In this document: positions 33,280 through 43,064 of the stretch, piece after piece
Layout: every line of letters begins with the position of its first letter
How positions within the stretch are numbered: position 1 is the first letter of the stretch
NCBI GenBank assembly: GCA_018402585.1
Contig: JAGYIO010000001.1
Coordinates: forward strand, 62,001-126,000
Length of the DNA: 64,000 bases
DNA from: Chthoniobacterales bacterium
GTDB lineage: Bacteria > Verrucomicrobiota > Verrucomicrobiia > Chthoniobacterales > JACTMZ01
Direction: 5' to 3'
Notes under the pieces: generated by a model
Databases searched by the model: none
Told to the model about the DNA's origin: nothing
Seen by the model: only the letters and a program-made list of their open reading frames with translations
Made by a program: the position numbers and the translations under genes

Positions 33280-34455
33280 ATGAACCCTCCTTCCCGCGAC
33301 TTCCGCTCCCACACCCCCGGCTACTGGCCCGAGGCCACCGCCGACGAATGGAACGACTGGCGCTGGCAACTCCGCCACCGTATCACCACCCTGGCCAAAG
33401 CCGAAGAACACCTCCGTCTCACCCCGACCGAACGCGAAGGCCTCCTCCTCACCGCGCACAAACTCGCCTTCGCCATCACCCCGCACTACTTCAACCTGAT
33501 CGAGGCGGACAACCCCGACTGCCCGATCCGCCGCCAAGTCATCCCGCTGGCCGGCGAAGCCGTCATCACCCCCGGCGAAATGGCCGACCCTTGCGGCGAA
33601 GACGGACACATGCCCGTGCCCGGCTTGGTTCACCGCTATCCCGACCGCGTCCTCTTCCTCGTCACCGACCGCTGCGCCAGCTACTGCCGCTACTGCACGC
33701 GCAGTCGCGTGGTCAGCGGCGTCGGCGAACAGGAACTCGAGACCGATTTCGAAGAAATCTACGCCTACCTCGCCCGGCACACCGAAGTCCGCGACGTTCT
33801 CCTCTCCGGCGGCGACGCCCTTCTGCTCTCCGACAACAAACTCCGCGCCATCCTCACCCGCCTCCGCGCCATCCCGCACATCGAGTTCCTCCGCATCGGC
33901 TCCCGCGTCCCCATCTTTCTCCCGCAGCGCATCACCCCCGAACTTTGCGCCATGCTCAAAGAGTTCCATCCGCTCTGGATGAGCGTGCACGTCAATCACC
34001 CGCGCGAACTCACGACCGAAGTGCGCGACGCGCTCGGACGCCTCGCCGATGCCGGCATCCCGCTCGGCAACCAAAGCGTGCTCCTCGCCGGCGTGAATGA
34101 CAACCCGGACACCATGCGCGCCCTCATCCACAAACTCCTCCGCTGCCGCGTCCGCCCTTACTACCTCTACCAGTGCGACCTCATCCACGGGTCCGCCCAC
34201 CTCCGCACCAGCGTGGCCAAAGGCCTCGAGATCATCGAAGCCCTGCGCGGACACACCACCGGCTACGCCGTCCCGCAATACGTCATCGACGCCCCCGGCG
34301 GCGGCGGCAAAGTCCCGGTCAGCCCCGGCTACGTCGTCTACCACGACAAAGAAAAAGTCGTCCTGCGCAACTACGAAGGCCGCATTTTCGAATACCCCGA
34401 AAAACCCGGCGCCCCCTCCACCCTCGTCCGCCCCGAAACCATCCTCGACTACTAA
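33280..34455 (+). CDS. KamA-family radical SAM aminomutase (lysine 2,3-aminomutase-like)
   Basis: VTDRCASYCRYCTRSRVV...DVLLSGGDALLLSD...RIGSRVPIFLPQRIT...DAPGGGGKVP; alternative start 33271. Confidence 0.9.
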   Translation: MNPPSRDFRSHTPGYWPEATADEWNDWRWQLRHRITTLAKAEEHLRLTPTEREGLLLTAHKLAFAITPHYFNLIEADNPDCPIRRQVIPLAGEAVITPGEMADPCGEDGHMPVPGLVHRYPDRVLFLVTDRCASYCRYCTRSRVVSGVGEQELETDFEEIYAYLARHTEVRDVLLSGGDALLLSDNKLRAILTRLRAIPHIEFLRIGSRVPIFLPQRITPELCAMLKEFHPLWMSVHVNHPRELTTEVRDALGRLADAGIPLGNQSVLLAGVNDNPDTMRALIHKLLRCRVRPYYLYQCDLIHGSAHLRTSVAKGLEIIEALRGHTTGYAVPQYVIDAPGGGGKVPVSPGYVVYHDKEKVVLRNYEGRIFEYPEKPGAPSTLVRPETILDY

Positions 34456-34480
34456 ACCGCCACTATGCGCCACCGCACCC

Positions 34481-34585
34481 CAGGGGGCACGGGCGTCCCG
34501 CCCGTCACGACCAACCATCACAGGCGGAACGCCTGTGCACCGAGTTCCCCCCGGTAGGGCGCGGCGTCCCCAACGCGCCGGGAAC
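34481..34585. repeat. cluster of three palindromic elements
   Basis: CAGGGGGCACGGGCGTCCCGCCCGTCACGA; CACAGGCGGAACGCCTGTG; GTAGGGCGCGGCGTCCCCAACGCGCC. Confidence 0.7.
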
Positions 34586-34620
34586 CTTGCCAGACATCCT
34601 GCCCACCACCTCCTAACCCC

Positions 34621-35862
34621 ATGGCCACGATCATCATCCGCCCCCGCGCCCGCCTTTTCCACGGACACGATTGGGTCCACGACAACGAAGTCCTCAAGGT
34701 CACGGGCCAACCCGAGGACGGCGCCGTGGTCGGCCTGAAAGACCAACGCGACCGCTTCCTCGGCAGCGCGATCTACAACAGCCACTCGAAAATCCCCGCC
34801 CGCCGCTTCTCGCGGCAGCGCCAAGACCTCGACCCCGACTTCTTCCGCCGCCGCCTGACCATGGCGAGCGAATACCGCGACAAACTCGGACTCGACCCCC
34901 GCGCCCGCCGCGAAGTCTGGAGCGAAAGCGACGGACTCCCCGGGCTCATCCTCGACCGCTACGGCGACTGCGTCGTCCTGCAAACCCTGACCCTCGCCAT
35001 GGACCAGCGCAAAGACCTCATCGCCGACGCCGTGGCAGAAATCCTCCAACCCGCTTGTCTCCTCGAACGCAACGACGCCCCCGTGCGCCAAGCCGAAGGC
35101 CTCGAACTCCACGTCGGCCTCCTCCGCGGCACCGCCCCCGCCCCCTTCGAAGTCACCCTGGCCGGCCTGAAGTTCGGCCTTGATCTCCCCGGCGGACAAA
35201 AAACCGGCCTCTACCTCGACCAAGCCGACAACTACGCCCTCGTCGCGCAACAGGCCAAAGGCAAACGCGTTCTCGACTGCTTCAGCAACCAAGGCGGCTT
35301 TGCCTTGGCCTGCGCCCTGGCCGGCGCGAGCGAAGTCACCGCCCTCGACATCTCCGCCGAAGCCTGCGCCGCCATCGAGTCCAACGCCCGACGCAACAAT
35401 CTTTCCGTAGGTAGGGACGAGCGGCCCGCTCGTCCGCTCGAAAACGAGACGGACGGTCGCCACGGCGACCGTCCCCACCTCCATGTTATCGAAACCAACG
35501 TCTTCGACTGGCTCAAAGCCGCGACAACCCGCGGCGACAAATACGATCTCATCATCCTCGACCCCCCGAGTTTCACCCGCGACCGCGCCCGCCTGAACGA
35601 CGCCCTGCGCGGCTACAAAGAAATCCACCTCCGCGCGGCCCAACTCCTCGACAACGGCGGCCTGCTCGCCACCTTCTGCTGCAGCCACCACGTGAGCGAC
35701 GCCATGTTCCTCGAGGTCATCCGCGAGGCCATGGTCGACGCCAAAAAAACCGCCCGCCTCCGCGCCAGCTACACCCAACGCCCCGACCACCCCATCATCC
35801 TCGGCCTCCCCGAGTCTGGCTACCTCAAGGGGCATCTCTTCGAACTGGTGCCGGGGCGCTGA
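34621..35862 (+). CDS. class I SAM-dependent rRNA methyltransferase, RlmI-like, with in-frame palindromic element
   Basis: PUA-like N-terminus RARLFHGHDWVHDNEV...GQKTGLYLDQADNY...VLDCFSNQGGFALACALAGASEVTALDIS...YDLIILDPPSFTR. Confidence 0.9.
   Translation: MATIIIRPRARLFHGHDWVHDNEVLKVTGQPEDGAVVGLKDQRDRFLGSAIYNSHSKIPARRFSRQRQDLDPDFFRRRLTMASEYRDKLGLDPRARREVWSESDGLPGLILDRYGDCVVLQTLTLAMDQRKDLIADAVAEILQPACLLERNDAPVRQAEGLELHVGLLRGTAPAPFEVTLAGLKFGLDLPGGQKTGLYLDQADNYALVAQQAKGKRVLDCFSNQGGFALACALAGASEVTALDISAEACAAIESNARRNNLSVGRDERPARPLENETDGRHGDRPHLHVIETNVFDWLKAATTRGDKYDLIILDPPSFTRDRARLNDALRGYKEIHLRAAQLLDNGGLLATFCCSHHVSDAMFLEVIREAMVDAKKTARLRASYTQRPDHPIILGLPESGYLKGHLFELVPGR
35410..35479. repeat. palindromic doublet inside the RlmI-like CDS
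   Basis: GGTAGGGACGAGCGGCCCGCTCGTCCGCTCGAAAACGAGACGGACGGTCGCCACGGCGACCGTCCCCACC: three hairpins, near-identical left half to 33205..33230, terminal GGTRGGGACG inverted repeats. Confidence 0.85.
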
Positions 35863-35921
35863 CCAATTTTTTCTCGCCAGCGCGGGCGCGAAAAATCTAC
35901 CTTCGGGTTGGAAACCGACTT

Positions 35922-36539
35922 ATGGCTGAAGACCGATCAACCCGCGACGATTTCCTCGAGCTTGAGGAAGAGAAAACAACTTCCGCCTCCTCGGTTGAGC
36001 AACTCGACGACCAAGTGGCCCAAGCCCAAGACCGCTTGCAGGCCCTCCGACGACAAGCCGAACAACTCGAACGCGAGAAAGCGAAACTTGAGGAGCTGAG
36101 CCGCCGTCAAGATCAATTCGACCGGGGACGCTCCGAGATGGTCGACAAATTCACCTCATCCCTCGTGCACGTCCAGCGGCAGACCGACCAGACGCTGAAA
36201 CGTCTCGAAGTCTTGAAAAATGTGCAGGAAAATTTCACCGCTCTCCTGCAGGAACTCGAAGCAATCCATCCGAATGACTGGGCCGCGGCCGAATTGAACA
36301 AGGAACTCGCCCAAGCGCTCGGCGCGGTGGAGGATGCACGTTCGGTTTACACCAAGGCTCAGGCTCAGGTCGGGGCGGAGGAAGACATCTCCGCGGCCAG
36401 CCCCTTTGAAAGCGGCGATGGTGGCGGGCACAGCTTCGGTTATTGGCTGATGGCCGGCTTTGCCTTCACCCTGCCGCTCTTTGCGCTCGGCCTGCTCGGC
36501 TTGCTCCTTTGGTTCATCCAACTCGGCTCGGCGAACTAA
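35922..36539 (+). CDS. coiled-coil protein with one C-terminal transmembrane segment, unknown function
   Basis: Heptad-rich VEQLDDQVAQAQDRLQALRRQAEQLEREKAKLEELSRRQDQ and a C-terminal hydrophobic segment. Confidence 0.65.
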   Translation: MAEDRSTRDDFLELEEEKTTSASSVEQLDDQVAQAQDRLQALRRQAEQLEREKAKLEELSRRQDQFDRGRSEMVDKFTSSLVHVQRQTDQTLKRLEVLKNVQENFTALLQELEAIHPNDWAAAELNKELAQALGAVEDARSVYTKAQAQVGAEEDISAASPFESGDGGGHSFGYWLMAGFAFTLPLFALGLLGLLLWFIQLGSAN

Positions 36540-36546
36540 CGCAGCC

Positions 36547-36900
36547 ATGGAGCGCCGTCCCTCCAACCCCCTCTCCGCGCAAGCCCAACTTCTGCAGGAG
36601 CAATACGAACAAACTCTGCGCGAGTTGGCCGAGGCGGAAAAAGCCCTGCGTCGGAAGCCCAAAGGTGCCGCTCCGGCCAAGCCCGCCCCGGAACGCAAAG
36701 TGCGCCTGAACAACCTAGCCGCCGCGATCAGCCTGCCCCGTCCGCAGGATCACACCTTCCGGGGCGGTACACCGCGGGCGCCGCGGCGCAACACCCGTCG
36801 ACGCAAGACCGATGCACGTCTCGCCCAGGTAAAATTCCTGCTCCTCTGCCTGCTCCTTGCCGGTTTGTTTATCTTTGTCTGGAAGCATTTGCCGGGCTGA
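36547..36900 (+). CDS. small coiled-coil/basic membrane-anchored protein, unknown function
   Basis: LLQEQYEQTLRELAEAEKALRRKPK...VKFLLLCLLLAGLFIFVWKHLPG; start inside ORF 36460..36900. Confidence 0.6.
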   Translation: MERRPSNPLSAQAQLLQEQYEQTLRELAEAEKALRRKPKGAAPAKPAPERKVRLNNLAAAISLPRPQDHTFRGGTPRAPRRNTRRRKTDARLAQVKFLLLCLLLAGLFIFVWKHLPG

Positions 36901-37023
36901 TGCCGTCAACCCCGGCTTGTTCTTGGCCTCGGGCTCCTCTCCCGCCCGCTCGCCCAGGCGGCAGAGGGGAAGATGCGGCCCAGACTGGTCAGCGGAAGAG
37001 ATTTCCAGGGTGGGGAATCGAGT

Positions 37024-39510
37024 TCACTGCGCGACAAACAAAGCCGATTTCATCGACTCCAACTTGAAGGCCGCGCGACCTTCTTTCACTTCAATGACCT
37101 GCCCGGAGAGGGCGTCTTCGTAAAAGCCGTCCGCCATTTCCGGTCCAGGCTGGAGCACAAATTCGGTCAGGCTGTCCCCGCGGTTCCAGACTGCGAGGAC
37201 CGTGTCTCCCAAATGCGCCCGGACGAAGGCGTAGCGGTCGCCTGCGGCCACCAACAAGCGGCGGCTTCCATAGCGCAGGGCGGGGTGCTCCTGACGCACC
37301 GCCGCCGCTTTGCTGAAATGCTCGCGCACGGAATTTTCCTCGGCGGACAATTTTTCGTCCCACCGCATCATACGACGGTTGTCCGGATCGCCTGCGCCGC
37401 TCATGCCGATCTCATCGCCGTAGTAGATCATCGGTACCCCGTCGATGGTTAAGATAAAGGTCAGTCCGAGCTTGAGCTTCTCGTAGGCCAACGGATTGTC
37501 CACCTCGGGCGGCTTGGCCCAGCCGACTTCTTCTTCGTCACTGATCTCCGGGTCAGGCAGGTCACCATCGGCATAGGCCATGAAGCGGGCCTTGTCGTGG
37601 TTGCCGAGCAGCGGAGACATCAGGGTCTCTTTTCCGTAGATGGCTTCGGAAGCGGACAACGAGCGCTCCAATTCTTCCATCCCCGCATCCTGCTTGGCGA
37701 AGACCTCGATGATTGTGTCGTAGAGCGGAAAATCAAATTGTCCGTCCAGCATATTGGGCCCGACGAAACTCATGATCCCCTCGCGGTCCATAAAAGTTTC
37801 ACCCACACTGTAGAGCGGCACCTTCCGGCCGGGATCGACCGCGCTGCGCAGGGCGGTGCGGTAGCGCCACCAGAAAGAAGGTTGGATGTGCTTCACCGCG
37901 TCGAGACGGTAACCGTCGAGCTTGAAGCGGACGGCGAAATCGATGGCGTTGCTGATCAGGAATTTTACCGCTTGCGGGTTGTCGAAATTGAAGCCGGGCA
38001 ACCACTCCTCGAACCATGTGGTGAATTGCTGGTCGTCCCAACGGCGCAAGTTTTTCGATCCGTCCGGTAATTCCAGCGAACCAAACAGTTCGGGCTGTTC
38101 CTTCCAAAGCGGATGGTCGGTGTGGACATGCTTGAGCACGAGGTCGGCGATGATGAACATCTCATTTTCGTGCGCCACGGAGATCATTTCAGTCAGGGCG
38201 CTTTCCCCGCCGAAACGCGGCTCGACCTCGGTATGCGAGACGGGCCAGTAGCCATGATAACCCGTATAGAAACGGTACGGCTCGAGGTACTCCTGCCAGG
38301 CGCCGTCGGGATTGCGGTTGAGGGGTGCGAGCCAGAGGATATTGATCCCGAGTTTAGCGAAGTAACCTTCGTCGATCTTTTGGCGGATACCTTGGAAATC
38401 TCCGCCTTGGTAGTTGGCTGGGGGCAGGATTCGTTCATCGTCGACCGGCCGGTCGTTGCTCTCGTCACCATTGGCGAAGCGGTCGGTAAAGGCGTAGTAA
38501 ATGATGCCGTCCTGCCACTGGAACGTTTCGGAAACTTTGACCGGGGCTCGCGCGGCATTGCTTACGTTGCCTTTGGCGTCGGCGACCACCACGCGGACCC
38601 ACGCTCCCGCCGGCCAATCACCGGTCGCCACCGTCACGGTGTCATCTGTCCGTTCGTGCGCTGCGATCCGGCTCGTTCCGTCGGGCATCTGCACCACCGA
38701 GGAAATTTGGGTGATGTCCGAGCCACCGGAGACCAGACGAAAAACCGCTTGGCCCTCGCCGGTAGCGGAGGCATAGACCACGGGTGGCCGTCCCCGGTCG
38801 GTCACGCCGACCCTCGCCACGGAATTCTCATGGCCCGTGCCATCATCGAGTTTTTCCGGGTTGGCCGGGTCGAGTGCCCACTGGCCGTCGATCACCAACT
38901 TGTAAGCATGCGGGCCGGGAGGCAGAGGCACGAACAGCTCGTAATCTCCCTCGCCGGTGGGCTGGAGCGGGTGCGACTCGGGATTCCAGCCGTTGAACTG
39001 TCCCGCCACGTTGATTTTTTCGACGTCCGGCCGGTTGGCACGGTAGCTAAAGGTGTAACCATCGGCCGGCTGCACTCCGACCAAAAGCACACCCTGAAGG
39101 ACGGGCTCCTCCCCGGACTCACCGTCCACGACCGATTTCGCGGTGTCCTTGCGGCCAAGATGGCCGCCCGGGGTGGGGCTACGCTCGACGACCCGGAGGG
39201 GAATTTCGACCAACCCGGACACGTTTTTACCCACCTCGACCGACAGCCGGAAGGTGACTTTGTTGAAGCGCACAGTGAAGCGGTCCGGATCCGGATCGGG
39301 CAAGACCAATTCTTCGCCCACCCCCGCTTTGGCAAAGTAAAAGCGGTGCATGTCGAGCAGAAGTTGTCCGCCCGCCGTAACCGGTTGCATCGGCATCCAG
39401 CCGAGAAAACTGCGCAATGGCCCCGGCGCGTTGTCCTGCGCGGGAGCCAAGGATACGGAGGCAACGAGGGTCGCGGCGGCAAGAAACCGGAGGGCAGCAT
39501 GGGTCTTCAT
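37024..39510 (-). CDS. secreted GH13 alpha-amylase-family enzyme with CBM48-like domain
   Basis: Signal peptide; INVAGQFNGWNPESHPLQPTGEGDYELFVPLPPGPHAYKLVIDGQW; GYRLDAVKH, SVGETF, LLGNHDKARF. Confidence 0.9.
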   Translation of the reverse strand: MKTHAALRFLAAATLVASVSLAPAQDNAPGPLRSFLGWMPMQPVTAGGQLLLDMHRFYFAKAGVGEELVLPDPDPDRFTVRFNKVTFRLSVEVGKNVSGLVEIPLRVVERSPTPGGHLGRKDTAKSVVDGESGEEPVLQGVLLVGVQPADGYTFSYRANRPDVEKINVAGQFNGWNPESHPLQPTGEGDYELFVPLPPGPHAYKLVIDGQWALDPANPEKLDDGTGHENSVARVGVTDRGRPPVVYASATGEGQAVFRLVSGGSDITQISSVVQMPDGTSRIAAHERTDDTVTVATGDWPAGAWVRVVVADAKGNVSNAARAPVKVSETFQWQDGIIYYAFTDRFANGDESNDRPVDDERILPPANYQGGDFQGIRQKIDEGYFAKLGINILWLAPLNRNPDGAWQEYLEPYRFYTGYHGYWPVSHTEVEPRFGGESALTEMISVAHENEMFIIADLVLKHVHTDHPLWKEQPELFGSLELPDGSKNLRRWDDQQFTTWFEEWLPGFNFDNPQAVKFLISNAIDFAVRFKLDGYRLDAVKHIQPSFWWRYRTALRSAVDPGRKVPLYSVGETFMDREGIMSFVGPNMLDGQFDFPLYDTIIEVFAKQDAGMEELERSLSASEAIYGKETLMSPLLGNHDKARFMAYADGDLPDPEISDEEEVGWAKPPEVDNPLAYEKLKLGLTFILTIDGVPMIYYGDEIGMSGAGDPDNRRMMRWDEKLSAEENSVREHFSKAAAVRQEHPALRYGSRRLLVAAGDRYAFVRAHLGDTVLAVWNRGDSLTEFVLQPGPEMADGFYEDALSGQVIEVKEGRAAFKLESMKSALFVAQ

Positions 39511-42101
39511 GGCAAGGGTCGGCCGATTGGGTCCGCGCTCGGGGGGGTAGCCCGCCCGGCACCGGCCCGCAATTCGTAATAGGCTGCAGCCATGGGTTGA
39601 AGCTCTTTAATCAACAGGCCCGGTTGCACCATCTGAGCCGGGGTGGTGGTAATCTCAGCCACCTCGCCCGGGACATCCCCGAGGAGGTCCCGGGCCACCA
39701 CCGGCACGGTCTTGGAGCCCGCCAGGGTGTCCCAACCAAGAAAACGCATCGCTCGGCGCGGAAATATGATGCGAACATCGCGCAAGGTGTCCCGCGGATG
39801 AAGGTTAACCACCACGAGCATGCGCTGTCCACTGGCTTGATCATAGCGGAGGTAGCTGTAAAGCCAGTGCCCACTCACTCCGTTTTCGGGCCGCCCGTAG
39901 GCGGGATTTTCGAGGTTCTCCGGGTTCAAGGGATAAAAAGCGCCGTCGCGGAAGGCTGGTTGGTCGAGGGCGGAAAGAAGCCGCCGGTAAAAATCGCGCA
40001 GGGATCTCTGCTCGCTCGAAAGGCCTCCACCATCAAACTTGCCGCCATTGACCCACTTCACGAATTCCGGCATCGACCAATAATCGTAAATGGTGGTGCG
40101 AGCGTCCTCGCGCCCGAAACCTTCCGCCCCCGCCCCCGGTTCGCCCACCTCCTGGCCATGGTAGAGCATGACCGGACCGCGCGAAAGACCGAAGAGCAAA
40201 GCGGAGACTGGACGCCCCACATTCATGCCGGAGCCACCCCATTGCGACGCCGCCGCCAGACGCACCTCGTCATGGTTCTCCGCGTAGCGGAGCGCGTTAT
40301 CAAAGAAAAACTGACCGGGGTGACCGGCATCAAGGTCGTTGGCCGTACCCTCGCCATCGTAGATATTCTTCAAGGCGTCATAGCTGATATCGTCGTAAAC
40401 CGAATCAAACCCTGCGGCGAGCAACTCGGGCATGACCGCACCTTCCGTCACTGCAATGACCGAGGGATCGCCACCCGGCACCCGGGCCGGATCCGTGTCG
40501 TAGGCTTCGGCCATCCAATAGGCCTCCGGTTGCCGCAAATGTGAGCGACCAATCAGCCAGCGCCAAAATTCGGGGGGCACGAGGTGCGCCATGTCCGCGC
40601 GAAAACCATCGACCCCCAACTCCTGCCAGTAGGCGATGATCTCATCCATCCTCTTCCAGGTATCGGGCACCGCCAGATCAGGCTTGGCTCCGTGCGGATA
40701 CAACCGCGTGGACTTTTTCGGATCAGTAAAGTCATAGCCATAGTTGAGTTTTACGGTCTCATACCAGGTATCCGCCGAGGGACTCCAGCTGATCACATTG
40801 TTGCCGGTGACCCGGCCGAACTCCTTTTCCCCATCGAACAATCCATCTCCCCCGCCCACGGCCTGCACGGTCGGACTGGTGGCCCGGCCATCACCATCCA
40901 CCGTCGGCAATCGCAGCGGCGGCCCGTCACCCTCGGCCTCTATCCCTTCCGCAAGGTAGAAAAAATTGTTTTTCGGATCGAAAAACTTCGCGCGGTTATC
41001 CTTGGCCCCAAAGGAGAATTCGGGCCGGACCGTCGAAGCATAGCTGCGGGCCACGTGGTTCGGGACGAAATCGATCAGAATTTTCAATCCACTGGCATGG
41101 GCTCGGGCGACCAGCGCCTTGAACTCTTCCATCCTTTCTTCCGGATGGTCTGCGTAATCGGGTGAAACGTCGAAATAATCACGGATGGCATACGGGCTGC
41201 CAGCCACACCCTTGAGCAGATCGGGGTCATCGGCCGGCTCGCCGATGTTTCCATGGTCGGTCGCGGTGGCTTGCTGGAGGGCGCCGGTCACCCAAATATG
41301 GGTGAAACCCATGATCTTGAGTTCCGCCAGCGCTCTCTCGTTGAGGTCGCTGAACTTGCCGCTGCCATTCTCCGCAAGTGTGCCGTTCGGCTTGCGCGTC
41401 TCATTCGTGTTGCCAAAAAGCCGGGGCAGAAGCTGGTAAATACGTACCTTGGGATGAGCCGGTGCGGTACGTCCCGCGCGGCGGAAACTTGTGCCCGCGT
41501 TGCCCGTCTCGGCCCCCAGGTAGTGGCGCATTGTCTGCACCCCGGTGCCCGAAGACGCGGTCGCGTCAATCGCCCCGTAGAGTCGACCCCAGCCTTCATT
41601 CACCGCCAGGTCTTTGAGGTAAATCGCCATGTCCATCAGCGGCACTCGCCCGGTCAATTTGCCGGGAACCCGGAGCAACACCTGCGCCGGTTCGGATGAC
41701 ACGGTGAAGGCGTCGCCAGCCGCCTCGAGCGGACCCCATTGCGTCTCCTCCCAACGCTGCACATAGTTTTCTTGTCGATCACCACGACGGTTGGCGACCA
41801 AAAGGAGGTCCGCGGAAAAGGGCAGCCAAACCGCTGATCCGGTTTTCTCCCTCGTCCCGGGCAACAGCGGGGACCCCGCGCCGGGCTTCGTTCCCAAAGC
41901 GACAAAAAGCGCCTGGTCGGGACGGTCCACACCCGCCCCGAGGACCAGAATATCCCATCCGGTCGCCGTCTTGGTCACGCGGTAACGCACCTCGTCCGCA
42001 CCGGCCGCATCGTAACGGCCGCCTTCGGCGAGCACCGGACTGGAAAGGAGCATGAGGGCAGACAAAAAACGAAACATCAGCAGCATATCTGAAACGTGCA
42101 T
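39507..42101 (-). CDS. secreted GH13 alpha-amylase-family enzyme
   Basis: LKIMGFTHIWVTGALQQAT...ILIDFVPNHVARSY...GFRADMAHLVP...YWMAEAYDTDP...RYAENHDEVRLA; start uncertain; 4-bp overlap with the next gene. Confidence 0.88.
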   Translation of the reverse strand: MHVSDMLLMFRFLSALMLLSSPVLAEGGRYDAAGADEVRYRVTKTATGWDILVLGAGVDRPDQALFVALGTKPGAGSPLLPGTREKTGSAVWLPFSADLLLVANRRGDRQENYVQRWEETQWGPLEAAGDAFTVSSEPAQVLLRVPGKLTGRVPLMDMAIYLKDLAVNEGWGRLYGAIDATASSGTGVQTMRHYLGAETGNAGTSFRRAGRTAPAHPKVRIYQLLPRLFGNTNETRKPNGTLAENGSGKFSDLNERALAELKIMGFTHIWVTGALQQATATDHGNIGEPADDPDLLKGVAGSPYAIRDYFDVSPDYADHPEERMEEFKALVARAHASGLKILIDFVPNHVARSYASTVRPEFSFGAKDNRAKFFDPKNNFFYLAEGIEAEGDGPPLRLPTVDGDGRATSPTVQAVGGGDGLFDGEKEFGRVTGNNVISWSPSADTWYETVKLNYGYDFTDPKKSTRLYPHGAKPDLAVPDTWKRMDEIIAYWQELGVDGFRADMAHLVPPEFWRWLIGRSHLRQPEAYWMAEAYDTDPARVPGGDPSVIAVTEGAVMPELLAAGFDSVYDDISYDALKNIYDGEGTANDLDAGHPGQFFFDNALRYAENHDEVRLAAASQWGGSGMNVGRPVSALLFGLSRGPVMLYHGQEVGEPGAGAEGFGREDARTTIYDYWSMPEFVKWVNGGKFDGGGLSSEQRSLRDFYRRLLSALDQPAFRDGAFYPLNPENLENPAYGRPENGVSGHWLYSYLRYDQASGQRMLVVVNLHPRDTLRDVRIIFPRRAMRFLGWDTLAGSKTVPVVARDLLGDVPGEVAEITTTPAQMVQPGLLIKELQPMAAAYYELRAGAGRATPPSADPIGRPLP

Positions 42102-42192
42102 CCCAGCCGTGTCAAGGAACCGCCCCCGCGGTGAGCATCTGTCCTTGCACCGTGCGGCAAGATGTCCTCTCCTCGCTGGTGTCTCACCCACC

Positions 42193-43047
42193 GTGAAAGC
42201 CGAGCGCCCTGCCACCACTCCTCAGACACCCGGTCAGGCCCACCAAGGCCCGCTGCTCTCTCAACTGGCCTCCTACCTTTTCCTCACCCTTACCGTTCTC
42301 TTGGCCGCGGTCCCGCTCTGGGAAATCTCGGTGCGCGCCCTGCATCCCTCCGGCCCGGCCGGCGCAGCCGGCCTCGGCAACTTCTCCCGCTTGCTCGCCT
42401 CTTCGGATTTCCTCCGCTGGCTGGGCAACTCACTTTTCGTCGCCCTGGCCGTCACAGTAGTCGGCGTCATTCTCGCGGCCACCGCCGGCTATGCTCTATC
42501 GCGGTTCCATTTTCTTGGACGGCTGGCCGTCCTCCAGAGTCTTCTCGTCACCCAAATCTTTCCCGCCACCCTGCTCCTGCTGCCCATCTTCCTTATCCTC
42601 GTGCAACTCAAGCTGATCAATACCTTCATCGGACTCATCCTGGTTTACCTTGTCACCGTTTTGCCATTTGGCATCTGGCAGATGAAGACGTTTTATCACA
42701 CTATTCCGGAAACGATCGAAGAAGCTGCGGCGATGGACGGCTGCACTCCAGCCCAGACCTTCCGGTGGGTCGTGCTGCCCATTTCCGCCCAAGGCTTGGC
42801 TGTGACCGCGTTATTTTCCTTTGCCGCCGCGTGGAACGAATACGTCGTGGCGGTAATCCTCATGCCGGACTCCTCAATGTTCACCCTGCCGGTCGGACTG
42901 CGCCTGCTGCACAACGGGAACATGGCGGGCGAGACGGGTCTCTTTGCCGCAGGCGCGCTCCTTGTCACCCTGCCGGTCCTCGTTCTTTACTATTTCCTCA
43001 GCCGCTTTTTGGCCGCGCGCGTCGAGGACATTTCGCTGCGCGCTTAA
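42193..43047 (+). CDS. sugar ABC transporter permease, MalG-like
   Basis: GTG start; AATAGYALSRFHFLGR...IPETIEEAAAMDGCTPAQTFRWVVLPIS EAA loop. Confidence 0.88.
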   Translation: MKAERPATTPQTPGQAHQGPLLSQLASYLFLTLTVLLAAVPLWEISVRALHPSGPAGAAGLGNFSRLLASSDFLRWLGNSLFVALAVTVVGVILAATAGYALSRFHFLGRLAVLQSLLVTQIFPATLLLLPIFLILVQLKLINTFIGLILVYLVTVLPFGIWQMKTFYHTIPETIEEAAAMDGCTPAQTFRWVVLPISAQGLAVTALFSFAAAWNEYVVAVILMPDSSMFTLPVGLRLLHNGNMAGETGLFAAGALLVTLPVLVLYYFLSRFLAARVEDISLRA

Positions 43048-43064
43048 AACCCGCTGCGTGCAGT

